Part shown: positions 6,918-15,370 of the stretch, one piece after another
Numbering within the stretch: the stretch's first letter is position 1
Layout of the letters: each line of letters begins with the position of its first letter
From: Clostridiales bacterium
GTDB lineage: Bacteria; Bacillota; Clostridia; Oscillospirales; Oscillospiraceae
Length of the DNA: 64,000 bases
Reading direction: 5' to 3'
Assembly (NCBI GenBank): GCA_004558025.1
Contig: SFEG01000009.1
Coordinates: forward strand, 1-64,000
The notes under the pieces: model-generated
The model's input: only the letters and a program-made list of their open reading frames with translations
Told to the model about the DNA's origin: nothing
Databases searched by the model: none
Program-made: the position numbers and the translations under genes

Positions 6918-7785
6918 GCTGCACCTCCATGAGAACAAAATGACCGGGGCTGAGCTCCGTGAGAAGCCCGGAATAAGCCTCCGAATTCTCTGCCGCTGCC
7001 GGAAGCTCTCCGCCAAGCCGGGGAGCGGTTTTGAGCAGCGCCTTAGTGTACGAATGCAAAGGCGCATCAAGCAGCTCCCGAGCCGGGGCGAGCTCGACTA
7101 TTTTTCCGCGATGCATGACTGCGATACGGTCGGCAATATATGCCGCCAGCGCGAGATCGTGCGTGACGATCAGCTGAGAAAGTCCGTCAGTGCGCATAGA
7201 GATAAGCTCGTCTGCCACCGTGCGCTGTGTTGCGGCATCCAGCGCGCTCGTCGGCTCATCGGCCAAAAGAAGCTCCTGCTGCATGAGCATTACAAGAGCG
7301 AGAGCGATGCGCTGATTCATGCCGCCGCTCATTTCATACGGACAGGAGGCGAGGATGCGCTCGTGTTCTTCCAGCCCGAGCCGTGCAAAAACGTCCCGCA
7401 CCGAGGGCAAAAATGTGTTTTTATCGTATTTTCCGTGGCTTTTGAGCGTTTCGATAAACTGTTTTTTATAGCTGCGTATCGGATTAAATGCGGCGCCCGG
7501 GGTCTGAAATATGAGTCCCATGCCGGAGCTTACGAGCTCTGCGCGCCGTTTTGGCGGCAGCTCCGATAGCCGCTGCGAGTCGAAAACAATGTCTCCGCCC
7601 GTTATTTTCGGAAGGTCAAAAATGCCGAGCACTGCCTTTAAAAGCGTGCTCTTCCCGCAGCCGGATTGCCCGACGATGCACAGTGACTCTCCGCGCCCGA
7701 GTGAAAACGATATGTCCGATATTACGTCCCCGCTTCCATAGCCCGCGCACAGCCCTTCGAGGAACAAAATTGTGTTATCGTTCAT
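6895..7785 (-). CDS. Nickel/oligopeptide-type ABC transporter ATPase (NikD/OppD-like)
   Basis: A 296-residue ATPase, partner of the NikE-like subunit. Walker A CIVGQSGCGKSTLLKAVLG (residues about 38-56), Q-loop GLIFQTPGAAFNPIRSYKKQ, signature MSGGMNQRIALALVML, Walker B LLLADEPTSALDAAT and H-loop LIVTHDLALAAYIADRIAVM. The C-terminus (about residues 250-280) includes the APARELLDAPLHSYTKALL segment typical of the OppD/NikD group. The start ATG 7785 overlaps the permease stop by 4 bases. Confidence 0.9.
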   Translation of the reverse strand: MNDNTILFLEGLCAGYGSGDVISDISFSLGRGESLCIVGQSGCGKSTLLKAVLGIFDLPKITGGDIVFDSQRLSELPPKRRAELVSSGMGLIFQTPGAAFNPIRSYKKQFIETLKSHGKYDKNTFLPSVRDVFARLGLEEHERILASCPYEMSGGMNQRIALALVMLMQQELLLADEPTSALDAATQRTVADELISMRTDGLSQLIVTHDLALAAYIADRIAVMHRGKIVELAPARELLDAPLHSYTKALLKTAPRLGGELPAAAENSEAYSGLLTELSPGHFVLMEVQHGQYTER

Positions 7786-8615
7786 TTTGCCGCCTCCACA
7801 TCGAGATAGTCGCGCAGGCAGTCGCCGAGGCAGTTGAATACCATGACCGTTATGACGGTAGCTCCGGCGGGAGCGAGCGTCGCCCAGGGTGCCAGCTGCA
7901 TGTACGCGCGCGACTGGTTTATCATGCTGCCCCACTCTGCGTGAGGCTCCGTTACTCCGATGCCGAGGAAGGAAAGCCCCGCGATGCCTATCATCATAAC
8001 GCCGAGCTGTGTCGCGGCGTTTACGACGAGCGGGCCGAGCATGCACGGCAGAAGATAATGCAGCATTATCTTTGCGTCCGAGCAGCCGGAAAGCTGAGCT
8101 GCGCTTATAAACGGCTCTTTTTTCATGGCGATGACCTGAGCCCTGGCAAGCCGCGCGTACAGAGTCCAGCCCGACAGCCCCATTGCGAGCATGGCGTTTA
8201 TCATGCCGCCGCCGAGTACGCCCGCAACGGCGACTGCAAGCACCATCTGCGGAAAGGCGAGCATTATATCTACAAGGCGCATGATGACGCTGTCGACAGC
8301 GCCGCCGCACCAGCCGGCGATCATGCCGAGCGCCGTGCCGATCACAAAGGTGACGGCGACGAGGACGACGGCGGAGAATATTGACGTTCTCGTGCCCATG
8401 ATAACGCGCGAGAAAACACATCTTCCGTATCTGTCGGTGCCGAAAAGATGCTCTGCGTCGGGGGAGGCGTTCATATGCGAAGCATTCGTCGCGTTAGGGT
8501 CGTTCGGAACGATGAGCGGCGCCAAAATCCCGATGAGCATAAGCGCAGCGGCGAGAACGAGGAATATTACGAGCCTTCGGCGGCTCTTTTTTCTTGCAAG
8601 CATGGTAATATCCAC
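7782..8615 (-). CDS. Nickel/oligopeptide-type ABC transporter permease (NikC/OppC-like)
   Basis: About 277 residues. An N-terminal helix (LVIFLVLAAALMLIGILAPLIV) and the NDPNA..HLFGTDRYGRCVFSRVIMG stretch are diagnostic of OppC/NikC permeases; five further helices follow, with the EAA loop around AAQLSGCSDAKIMLHYLLP. Three starts are possible (GTG 8627, GTG 8615, ATG 8603); GTG 8615 has AGGTG at a proper distance and is used here. It follows the NikB-like gene, nearly overlapping it. Confidence 0.9.
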   Translation of the reverse strand: MDITMLARKKSRRRLVIFLVLAAALMLIGILAPLIVPNDPNATNASHMNASPDAEHLFGTDRYGRCVFSRVIMGTRTSIFSAVVLVAVTFVIGTALGMIAGWCGGAVDSVIMRLVDIMLAFPQMVLAVAVAGVLGGGMINAMLAMGLSGWTLYARLARAQVIAMKKEPFISAAQLSGCSDAKIMLHYLLPCMLGPLVVNAATQLGVMMIGIAGLSFLGIGVTEPHAEWGSMINQSRAYMQLAPWATLAPAGATVITVMVFNCLGDCLRDYLDVEAAK

Positions 8616-8623
8616 TCTGCACC

Positions 8624-9553
8624 TCACATTTCCCCGACCCTGGGGTCGAGACGGCGGTAGCAGATATCTGCCGCGAGGTTAATGAGAACATACACGCAGC
8701 TCGTGAATATGACAAAGCCCTGAATGACGGGGTAGTCACGCGCGGTTATCGAGTCCATGACGAGCTTGCCGAGTCCCGGCCAGCGGAATATGGTCTCAAC
8801 AACGACACTGCCGCCGAGGAGCGTGCCGACGGACAGAGCAATGATCGTGAGAATGGGGATCATCGCGTTGTGCAGCACGTTTTTAAACAGTATCGTCGAG
8901 CTTTTCACGCCACGCGCGCGAGCACCGAGAACATAGTCGCGCCCGAGCTGCTCGAGGATCTCCGCGCGAAACTGGCGCACAAATCGCGAGCACATGGGAA
9001 TTGCCAGCGCAAGGCAGGGCATGATGAGGCCTTTAAGACTCTCGTCTGCAATGACGGGCAGCAGCCGCGTTTTTACGCAGAAAAAGTACATGAGCAGCAC
9101 CGAAATAAGAAAATTCGGCAGCGAGTTTCCGATAAAGCTTAAAACGCGCACTATATTATCGGCGATCCCGTCCTTTTTAACAGCCGATATGAGCGCCAGC
9201 GGCAGCGCGATGATTAGTGACACGGCGAGGCTCCCGGCGCTTAAAATGAGCGTATAGCGCAGCGCGTGCACGAGCTTATCGGCAACGGGAAGACCGTCCT
9301 TATACGAGGTGCCGAGGTCGCCTGTCAGCGCATTTCCGAGCCAATCGGCATAGCGGACGAGGAAGGGCTTGTTTAAACCCATCTCCTCGCGCGCGGCCTC
9401 CAGGGTCTCCTCAGAAACGCTGATGCCCTGCGCGTTGAGCTTCTTGAGCGCAGGGTCACCGGGCGATATGTACATTAAAAGATAGGTCAGAAAGCTCAGA
9501 CCTATTATTATCACTGCAAGATGCAGCAGGCGTTTTAAAATTTGCTTTTTAAT
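8624..9553 (-). CDS. Nickel/oligopeptide-type ABC transporter permease (NikB/OppB-like), probable ATT start
   Basis: About 309 residues with six helices. The OppB/NikB hallmarks are TYLLMYISPGDPA near the N-terminus, KPFLVRYADWLGNALTGDLG, and the EAA loop GARARGVKSSTILFKNVLHNA. The first ordinary start codon is GTG 9514, inside the first membrane helix; nine to thirteen upstream codons in the same frame read KKQILKRLLHLAV, the usual NikB N-terminus. ATT at 9551-9553 has GAGGTG seven bases upstream, so an AUU start is proposed. GTG 9514 remains the conservative alternative. Confidence 0.88.
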   Translation of the reverse strand: MKKQILKRLLHLAVIIIGLSFLTYLLMYISPGDPALKKLNAQGISVSEETLEAAREEMGLNKPFLVRYADWLGNALTGDLGTSYKDGLPVADKLVHALRYTLILSAGSLAVSLIIALPLALISAVKKDGIADNIVRVLSFIGNSLPNFLISVLLMYFFCVKTRLLPVIADESLKGLIMPCLALAIPMCSRFVRQFRAEILEQLGRDYVLGARARGVKSSTILFKNVLHNAMIPILTIIALSVGTLLGGSVVVETIFRWPGLGKLVMDSITARDYPVIQGFVIFTSCVYVLINLAADICYRRLDPRVGEM

Positions 9554-9577
9554 TACTTTTCACCTCTGCCTGCACGT

Positions 9578-9606
9578 CAGGAGCCTCCGGGGGGGTGAGG
9601 CTCCTG
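9578..9606 (-). promoter_or_regulatory. Intercistronic stem-loop between the binding protein and permease genes
   Basis: CAGGAGCCTC (9578-9587) and GAGGCTCCTG (9597-9606) form a perfect 10-bp stem with a 9-base loop and no U-tract. In binding-protein importers such hairpins often protect the upstream cistron from 3' decay so that the binding protein exceeds the permeases; that function is inferred here. Confidence 0.6.
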
Positions 9607-9625
9607 ATATCGGGGGTATTACATA

Positions 9626-11143
9626 TTACATGTCGGTATTTGCGTCGATGCGGTAGAAATCAAAGGGCCAGGTCTCGTGAACTCCGCTGACGTTTTTCGC
9701 GGCGACGGTGATGTTATTGAACAGTCCCACGCAGCCGATGGCATTATCGTCGATGGCAAGCTGAACGATTTTATTTGCAAGCTCGGCGCGCTTGGAAGCA
9801 TCCGTTTCGACCTGAAGCGCCGCTATCATGGAGCTGACCTCGCTGCTTTCAAAGCCCGCGGATGCCCAATAGCCGCCCGGACGAAGTACGGTGTCGATGA
9901 AATAATACGGGTCTCCGTTTTTGTCGGCAACCATGCAGTAGAGCGCAATGTCGTAGTCGCCGGAGAGAATATAGGTAGCGTCCGCGTCCTCCTGAGAGGT
10001 TAGTGTCGAGTCGACGCCGACGGCCTTGAGCTGCTCCTGCATTAAAAGCGCCAGCGTATCGAGCGAGCGGGCGGGGTAATAGCAGATGTTGAGTTTGAGA
10101 TCCTGCCCGTCCTTTTCGTAAATGCCATCCGAGCCGAGAGTGTAGCCTGCCTGCTCTATGGCTGCCTTTGCCGCGGCGGTGTCGACCGCGGGCTTTGTTG
10201 CCTTGCCGTAGGCGGTCGATGTTCCGAAGGGCCCGACGGCGGCGGTGACCGTGCCGTTTAAGTAGGAAGCTATTGCGTCACAGTCTACGGTGAGGTTTAT
10301 TGCCTTCCTGAGATCGTCGCTCAGGCGGTTCTCGTTGAGCATATAAAACTGTAATCTCGTCGACGGGATATCCGTCACGGTGTACTTGTCGGGCGATGCG
10401 TCGAATATTTCCTTCGCGGCGGCTGTGACGGAGTTATAGCAGTCAATTTCGCCGTTCTGCATCGCCATGAGCTTGGACTCGTCGTCCTGCATGTAGTAGA
10501 ACACCGCGCCGTCGAGCTTGACCTCGCCGCCCCAGTAATTATCGTTGCGGCTCACCTCTACGGTACCCTCGGGCACAAAGGATTTCAGAACAAAGGGGCC
10601 GGTGGCTATGGGTGCGTTGTCAAAGTCCTCTGTCGCGTCAAGATCCATTATCCCCATCTCGGGAGAAGCGAGATCGTTTACGAGCGTGGGATAAACTTCG
10701 TTTGTTGTTATAGTGAGCACATTTTCGCTCACGGCCTTGTAATCGTAGTCTGCAAACTGAGCAAAGCGGATGTTCACCTCGCCCACGCGCTGTAGATTAT
10801 TTATGACCATATCGGCCGTCACGGCGCTGCCGTTTGAAAAATGTACGCCGTCCTTAAGCGTTACGGTCCATGTAAGACCGTCATCGGACACCTCGGCCTT
10901 GGAGGCAAGGCAGGGCTGCACCGAGCAGTCGTCGCCCATTTTGAAAAGCGCCTCTGTTATGCCGTAAATTGAGGTGAACCAGCCATAGTATTCCTTGTGA
11001 GCGTCAAGGCTCGGGTAGGCGAAGCTTTCCGCGACGCGGAGTATTTTTTCCTCGCTTTTCTTATCGTCGCTGTCGGTACCGCAGGCGGCAAGGCTCAGAA
11101 GCATGATAAGCGCAAGAGTGAGCGCTATAATTCTTTTTTTCAT
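9626..11143 (-). CDS. ABC transporter substrate-binding lipoprotein (NikA/CntA/DppA family)
   Basis: A 505-residue extracellular lipoprotein. The signal peptide ends in the lipobox LAAC (Cys about residue 21). It shows the SBP family 5 layout: YGITEALFKMGDD, the conserved DGLTWTVTLKDGVHFSNGS (residues about 88-106), then GPFVLKSFVPEG and two lobes. The overall look is nearer to nickel/metallophore binders (NikA, CntA) than to long peptide binders, but the ligand cannot be read from sequence. It lies 20 bases after a methyltransferase gene and is separated from the permeases by a stem-loop. Confidence 0.9.
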   Translation of the reverse strand: MKKRIIALTLALIMLLSLAACGTDSDDKKSEEKILRVAESFAYPSLDAHKEYYGWFTSIYGITEALFKMGDDCSVQPCLASKAEVSDDGLTWTVTLKDGVHFSNGSAVTADMVINNLQRVGEVNIRFAQFADYDYKAVSENVLTITTNEVYPTLVNDLASPEMGIMDLDATEDFDNAPIATGPFVLKSFVPEGTVEVSRNDNYWGGEVKLDGAVFYYMQDDESKLMAMQNGEIDCYNSVTAAAKEIFDASPDKYTVTDIPSTRLQFYMLNENRLSDDLRKAINLTVDCDAIASYLNGTVTAAVGPFGTSTAYGKATKPAVDTAAAKAAIEQAGYTLGSDGIYEKDGQDLKLNICYYPARSLDTLALLMQEQLKAVGVDSTLTSQEDADATYILSGDYDIALYCMVADKNGDPYYFIDTVLRPGGYWASAGFESSEVSSMIAALQVETDASKRAELANKIVQLAIDDNAIGCVGLFNNITVAAKNVSGVHETWPFDFYRIDANTDM

Positions 11144-11163
11144 TTTAACTCTCTCATTTCAAA

Positions 11164-11922
11164 TTATTTTACGGCTCTTATCAGAAAGCAGGGAGTGGAT
11201 GCGTAATTGAGCATCTCCTCGCGGCTCCAGAGCCTGCGGCTGACGGAGGTGTCGGCGCTGACATTTTTGAAGCCGAGGTCGAGCAGGGTAACGGTGTCCC
11301 AGTGCGGGCGCGCAAGCTTTCCCATCGGCAGCGTGAGCGAGATGCTCTCCATGAGCCAGCTCTCATCATAGCTTTCATAGTCCTCAAAGCCGGCCTGAAT
11401 GGTGTTCTCCCTGTCGGCCCGGCGTTTGCACTTTTCCTCCTCATCAAAGAGATAGGCATACCAGTTCGAGTCGATGTTGAGCATCACGCCGCCGTCGCGC
11501 AGAACGCGCCGCCACTCGCCGTAGGCCTTCACGGGGTCGGGCAGGTTCCAGGTCAGATTTCGCGTGACGATAACGTCAAACTCATTGTCGGAGAAATCGA
11601 GCTCCTGCGCGTCCATCTTGAAAAAGCGTATCCTTTCGGCAAGCTCGCCGGCGTTGCGCCTTGCCTGCTCGAGCATACCGTCGGAAACGTCTACGGCCGT
11701 CACGTCATAGCCGCGTGCGGCGAGGATGATCGCGTAAAAGCCCGGACCTGTGCCGATGTCCAGCACTCTGAGCGTTCTGCCCTCCGCCTTCGGGAAATTC
11801 CTTATGAGCTCGTCAGCCCATTTTCCGTCCCAGCCGTCGGCGAGGTTTTTCTTGACAACCTCGGTGTACGAGCTTGCGCGGCGCGTCCAGTACTGCTCTA
11901 TCGTGTTCGTGAGTGCGTTCAT
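11164..11922 (-). CDS. Class I SAM-dependent methyltransferase, transporter-linked (paralogue 2)
   Basis: A 252-residue enzyme and first gene of the importer operon. Motif I is LRVLDIGTGPGFYAIILA, followed by AVDVSDGMLEQARRNA, MDAQELDFSDNEFDVIVTRN and LTWNLPDPVKAYGEW. The last three stretches align closely with the methyltransferase at 5446-6171, so the two are paralogues placed at opposite ends of one operon. The start ATG 11922 has AAGGAG seven bases upstream. Substrate unknown; a role in modifying a metal chelate, or the compound taken up by the adjacent importer, is inferred from position. Confidence 0.87.
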   Translation of the reverse strand: MNALTNTIEQYWTRRASSYTEVVKKNLADGWDGKWADELIRNFPKAEGRTLRVLDIGTGPGFYAIILAARGYDVTAVDVSDGMLEQARRNAGELAERIRFFKMDAQELDFSDNEFDVIVTRNLTWNLPDPVKAYGEWRRVLRDGGVMLNIDSNWYAYLFDEEEKCKRRADRENTIQAGFEDYESYDESWLMESISLTLPMGKLARPHWDTVTLLDLGFKNVSADTSVSRRLWSREEMLNYASTPCFLIRAVK

Positions 11923-11978
11923 GGCAATTCTCCTTAAAGGGTAAGTCAAGACTTCTTATGTTTGAAGTTTAACACATG

Positions 11979-12009
11979 AAAAATCCCCCCACAAGCCGGG
12001 TGGGGGGAT
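11979..12009 (-). terminator. Terminator of the copper-ATPase operon
   Basis: ATCCCCCCAC (11983-11992) pairs with GTGGGGGGAT (12000-12009) with a 7-base loop; on the minus strand it is followed by TTTTTC. It separates the metal ATPase unit from the importer unit. Confidence 0.85.
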
Positions 12010-12025
12010 ATAGAATTCAAAAATT

Positions 12026-12307
12026 CTATACTTTTTTTCGGATGAATGGGCTTTTGAGGGCGTTGAGCAGCGGACTTGTGCCCGGCGCGCCGACCGGACA
12101 GGCGGGGTAGCCGCCGTTTTCCAAAACGCGGCGCAGCTCCTCCTCGGAGACGATTCCGGGATCGAACTTTACCGTAAGAACGCCCTTCAGATACGCAATG
12201 GAGGCGTCCAGTACGCCCCTTGTCTGCAAAACATCGCCGAGTATGAGCTCCGGGCATTGGCGGCAGTACATGCCTCTTACGCCGGTCACCATTATTTTTT
12301 CTTCCAT
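12026..12307 (-). CDS. Small heavy-metal-associated (CopZ/MerP-like) domain protein
   Basis: A 93-residue cytoplasmic protein with one HMA fold. The metal loop is GMYCRQCPE (CxxC at about residues 12-15), followed by VLDASIAYLKGVLTVKFDPG, which matches the beta-alpha-beta pattern. The spacing is that of a GMxCxxC site but the first flanking residue is Tyr and a Pro follows the second Cys, unlike classical CopZ (GMSCxHC). It overlaps the end of the P-type ATPase gene by 16 bases, so a copper chaperone or acceptor role is likely. About 20 residues after the fold are a tail without motif. Confidence 0.82.
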   Translation of the reverse strand: MEEKIMVTGVRGMYCRQCPELILGDVLQTRGVLDASIAYLKGVLTVKFDPGIVSEEELRRVLENGGYPACPVGAPGTSPLLNALKSPFIRKKV

Positions 12308-14631
12308 TTTGCCTTTTTCTCCTTCTTGAGACTCAGCGAGTGCATCAGAACGCCTATCGAGCTTGCGGACATGGCAGCGGCGCATATCGACGGATGCAGT
12401 ATGCCCATCGCCGCGACCGGGATGCTTATAATATTGTAAAACAGCGCCCAGCGCAGATTCTGCCGTATCGTTTTTATCGTCGCCGCGGAGATGTTAAACG
12501 CCTCGACGAGCTTTTTAAGATCGCCCGAGGGCAGCAGCACTCCCGCGGCTTCGATGGCAATATCCGAGCCCGAGCCGATTGCCACGGCGCAGTCGGCGGT
12601 CGCAAGAGCCGGGGTGTCGTTTATCCCGTCGCCGACCATGCACACGGTCTTGCCCGCGGACTTGAGGCGATCTATCTGCGCGGCCTTCTCGTCCGGGCGA
12701 ATCTCGAACATAACATTGTCTATCCCGGCTTTTGCGGCAATGGCTCTGGCCGTGCGCTCATTATCGCCGGTGAGCATCCAGACCTCCTTGCCGGACTCCT
12801 TGAGCTGCCGCACTGCCTCGGCCGCCTCGGGCTTCAGTGTATCGGCAATGCCGAGAGCACCGATGACAGCGCCGTCGCGGCAGACGCAGATCTCCGCTTT
12901 TGCGTCGAGTCGTACATCGGGAATCTCGGCCAATGCGCCCGTGTCGATACCTTTTCGCTCCAGCGCCGCGCGGCTTGCGCATATTATCCTGCTGCTGCCG
13001 ACTGTGCCGGATATGCCGCTGCCGATATCGTATGCAAAACCCGTGACCTCAAGGGGCTTTTCGTCGGGATAATGCTCCGACGTGTATTTAATAACAGCCC
13101 GCGACAGGGGATGCTCCGAGTGCTTTTCAAGCGCCGCGCACAGCAAAATAAGCTCGCGCTCCGTGACCCCCGGCAGGGGATATATGTCCGTAAGCTCAGG
13201 CTGCCCGGTTGTCAGCGTGCCTGTCTTGTCGAACACGACGCAGTCTGCCTTGTACGCGTTTTCAAGCTCCGTGCCGCTGCGAAAGAGTATGCCGCGCTCG
13301 GCGGCAGCGCCGGAGCCCACCATGAGCCCAGTCGGAGTCGCAAGCCCCAATGCGCAGGGGCAGGCGACCGACAGCACGTCGCAGCAGTTCAAAACAGCCC
13401 TTTCGAGATCCTTCGGGGCAAGATGCCTGTACCAGACGGCGAAGGTCGCCGCCGCCGCGCCGATGACGGATGGTACGAACCAGTGCGCAACGGAATCTGC
13501 AAATCGCTGCACCGGCGCTTTTTCGCTCTGCGCGCGGCGCACGATATCGATTATCTGCTCGAGAACCGTCGCCTTGCCCAGCGCCGTGACCTGAAGTTCG
13601 GCAGAGCCCGCGCGGTTGAGGCTTCCGCCGATGAGCTTATTGCCCTCGGACTTGTCGACGGGCAGACTCTCGCCGGTCAGCATGGATTCGTCAACGGCGC
13701 ACCTGCCGCCGACAATGATGCCGTCGGCCGGAACGCGCTCGCCGGGACGGATAAGGACGATATCGCCGAGGCGAATTTTATCCACGCTTGTCTCCTCAAA
13801 TTTATCGCCGCGCTTTACCATTGCCGTGCGCGGCTGAAGGCGCATGAGCTTGCGGATGGCCGAACTCGCTTCGCCGGCCGCGACCTGCTCCATGTATTTG
13901 CCGAAGAGGATAAGCGACAAAAGCACGCCGTCGGAGGTGAAATAGAGCTTGAAGTTGCTTTTTCGCGTCAGCGCGACATATGAGCTGTAGGCGTAAATGA
14001 GCGTAGATGAGAGCGAAACGAGAAGATCCATGCCGAAAAAGCCGCTTCTAAGCTCGCGCGCGGCCGAGCGGTAGAAGTGCCGCCCGGGGATAAATTGCAG
14101 GGCGCTTCCGATGAGAAATTGCAGCTTCGGGTGCACTTCGAGCATGAGCGGCGCCGTGCACGCGGCGCTCGTTACGAGCGTTTTTAAAAGCTCCATGCGC
14201 TTTTCAAGCTCCTGATCCTCGTCTCCGCCGCGAATTTCGACTATCTCGGCGGCAAGGCCGCAGTCTGCGCAGGCCTCGGTGAGCTTGCGCGTATCGAGGC
14301 AGACAGGCCACATGAAAACGGTGACGATATTGTCATGCACAGACACGTCCTTCACGCCGAAAATATTCGCAAGTGCCTTGACGGCAGCTTCGGGCTCGCC
14401 TTCAAAGCGTATATCCGCCTCCTCTACGGGAACGCGAAAGCCCGCCTTTTTTACGCAGACCGCTATATCGCCGAGGCCGAGTTCGTCTTCATCAAAGCTG
14501 ATGAACGCCGACGACGAAGCGTAGCTTGCCGCGGCTCTGCTTACTCCGGGCAGGTGCAAAAGCGCTCTGTCGAGCCTGGATACGCAGGCCGCGCACTCCA
14601 TATCGAGAATTCTGAGTGTGATATCTTTCAT
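12292..14631 (-). CDS. copA: Cu(+)-type P1B ATPase
   Basis: A 779-residue heavy-metal ATPase. The N-terminal HMA domain has MECAAC (residues about 11-16); a second HMA-like domain (about 72-140) has lost its CxxC. The transmembrane ion site SVACPCALGLATPTG, TGES dephosphorylation loop, phosphorylation motif DKTGTLT, EKHSEHPLSRA with the SEHP nucleotide motif, and GDGINDTPALA hinge are all intact. The last helices carry FYNIISIPVAAMGI and MSASS, the TM7/TM8 pattern of P1B-1 (Cu+) pumps. It should export Cu+ and is followed by a small HMA protein. No good ribosome site is visible before ATG 14631. Confidence 0.93.
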   Translation of the reverse strand: MKDITLRILDMECAACVSRLDRALLHLPGVSRAAASYASSSAFISFDEDELGLGDIAVCVKKAGFRVPVEEADIRFEGEPEAAVKALANIFGVKDVSVHDNIVTVFMWPVCLDTRKLTEACADCGLAAEIVEIRGGDEDQELEKRMELLKTLVTSAACTAPLMLEVHPKLQFLIGSALQFIPGRHFYRSAARELRSGFFGMDLLVSLSSTLIYAYSSYVALTRKSNFKLYFTSDGVLLSLILFGKYMEQVAAGEASSAIRKLMRLQPRTAMVKRGDKFEETSVDKIRLGDIVLIRPGERVPADGIIVGGRCAVDESMLTGESLPVDKSEGNKLIGGSLNRAGSAELQVTALGKATVLEQIIDIVRRAQSEKAPVQRFADSVAHWFVPSVIGAAAATFAVWYRHLAPKDLERAVLNCCDVLSVACPCALGLATPTGLMVGSGAAAERGILFRSGTELENAYKADCVVFDKTGTLTTGQPELTDIYPLPGVTERELILLCAALEKHSEHPLSRAVIKYTSEHYPDEKPLEVTGFAYDIGSGISGTVGSSRIICASRAALERKGIDTGALAEIPDVRLDAKAEICVCRDGAVIGALGIADTLKPEAAEAVRQLKESGKEVWMLTGDNERTARAIAAKAGIDNVMFEIRPDEKAAQIDRLKSAGKTVCMVGDGINDTPALATADCAVAIGSGSDIAIEAAGVLLPSGDLKKLVEAFNISAATIKTIRQNLRWALFYNIISIPVAAMGILHPSICAAAMSASSIGVLMHSLSLKKEKKAKWKKK

Positions 14632-14641
14632 AGCAATAATG

Positions 14642-14667
14642 TCAAAATGGGAGAGCATAGCTCTCCC
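14642..14667 (-). terminator. Terminator-like hairpin upstream of copA
   Basis: GGGAGAGC (14649-14656) pairs with GCTCTCCC (14660-14667) over a 3-base loop; the minus-strand tail ATTTTGAC is only modestly U-rich, so partial read-through into the ATPase gene is possible. Confidence 0.6.
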
Positions 14668-14680
14668 GTGTCTGTTTTGA

Positions 14681-15199
14681 TTACTTACCCTCGGTCAAAA
14701 GCTTCTCTTTGAACTCCTTGCGCTTTTTGAGCGAAGCGATGCATGCGGGGACGGACACTGCCGGAAGGTCGAGCAGCAGCGCCCAGTCGATCCAGTCGAT
14801 GCCCTTTATAAATTGACCCTCGTGCCATACGCCCTTTGCGAGCTTGAAGTAGTTGTGGTTCCAAACGCCCCAGATGTCGGTCGTCGGCTTCCAGAGGTGG
14901 ACCTTAAGGAATGCCGCGCTCGTTACGATGCCGCTGGAAACGACGGTCATGAACGAGGAAGAGCGCTTGTTGCGGATAAGAAACTCCGAGACAGTCGGCA
15001 GGACGTAGACCGCAAGGTTTATGATCCACAGCTGAAGAGGGATTTTGTACTTCCACTTAACGGCCTGGCGGATGTGGTCAGCGTCGTGCAGCAGCGCGGC
15101 GGCCAGAATGGCGAGATTCCACTTTTCGATAAAGGAAGCGGTCTCGTCGTCGATGCGAGTGTCAAGGAATTTTGCTTCGTCTTTCTGAGACTTTGTCAT
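14681..15199 (-). CDS. Hypothetical polytopic membrane protein
   Basis: A 172-residue protein that I do not assign to a named family. Four hydrophobic stretches are visible (about residues 26-42, 55-72, 82-102, 137-155) with conserved-looking polar motifs LLHDADHIRQAVKWK and WGVWNHNYFKLAKGVWHEG. The histidines and acidic residue in HDADH could bind a metal, which would fit the neighbouring copper pump, but that is speculation. Start ATG 15199 follows GGGGAGGA. It is upstream of copA in the same orientation, 50 bases apart, with a weak hairpin between. Confidence 0.65.
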   Translation of the reverse strand: MTKSQKDEAKFLDTRIDDETASFIEKWNLAILAAALLHDADHIRQAVKWKYKIPLQLWIINLAVYVLPTVSEFLIRNKRSSSFMTVVSSGIVTSAAFLKVHLWKPTTDIWGVWNHNYFKLAKGVWHEGQFIKGIDWIDWALLLDLPAVSVPACIASLKKRKEFKEKLLTEGK

Positions 15200-15370
15200 T
15201 TTCTTTTCCTCCCCGAATTATTTTAAATGTTTTAAGGTTTAATTACCACTTGGTCAATAAAAAATTAGCACATTCTCCGCTGAATGTCAATACGTTAACA
15301 CAAGAATTTTTGCTTTACACGGCTTCCGTGTTGACATATAATGCAGAGCATAAATGCTCGAGGTGCAGTG

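Noticed and set aside
12340..13983. 547-codon plus-strand open frame
   Set aside because: Lies opposite the conserved copper ATPase; no start signal or motif.
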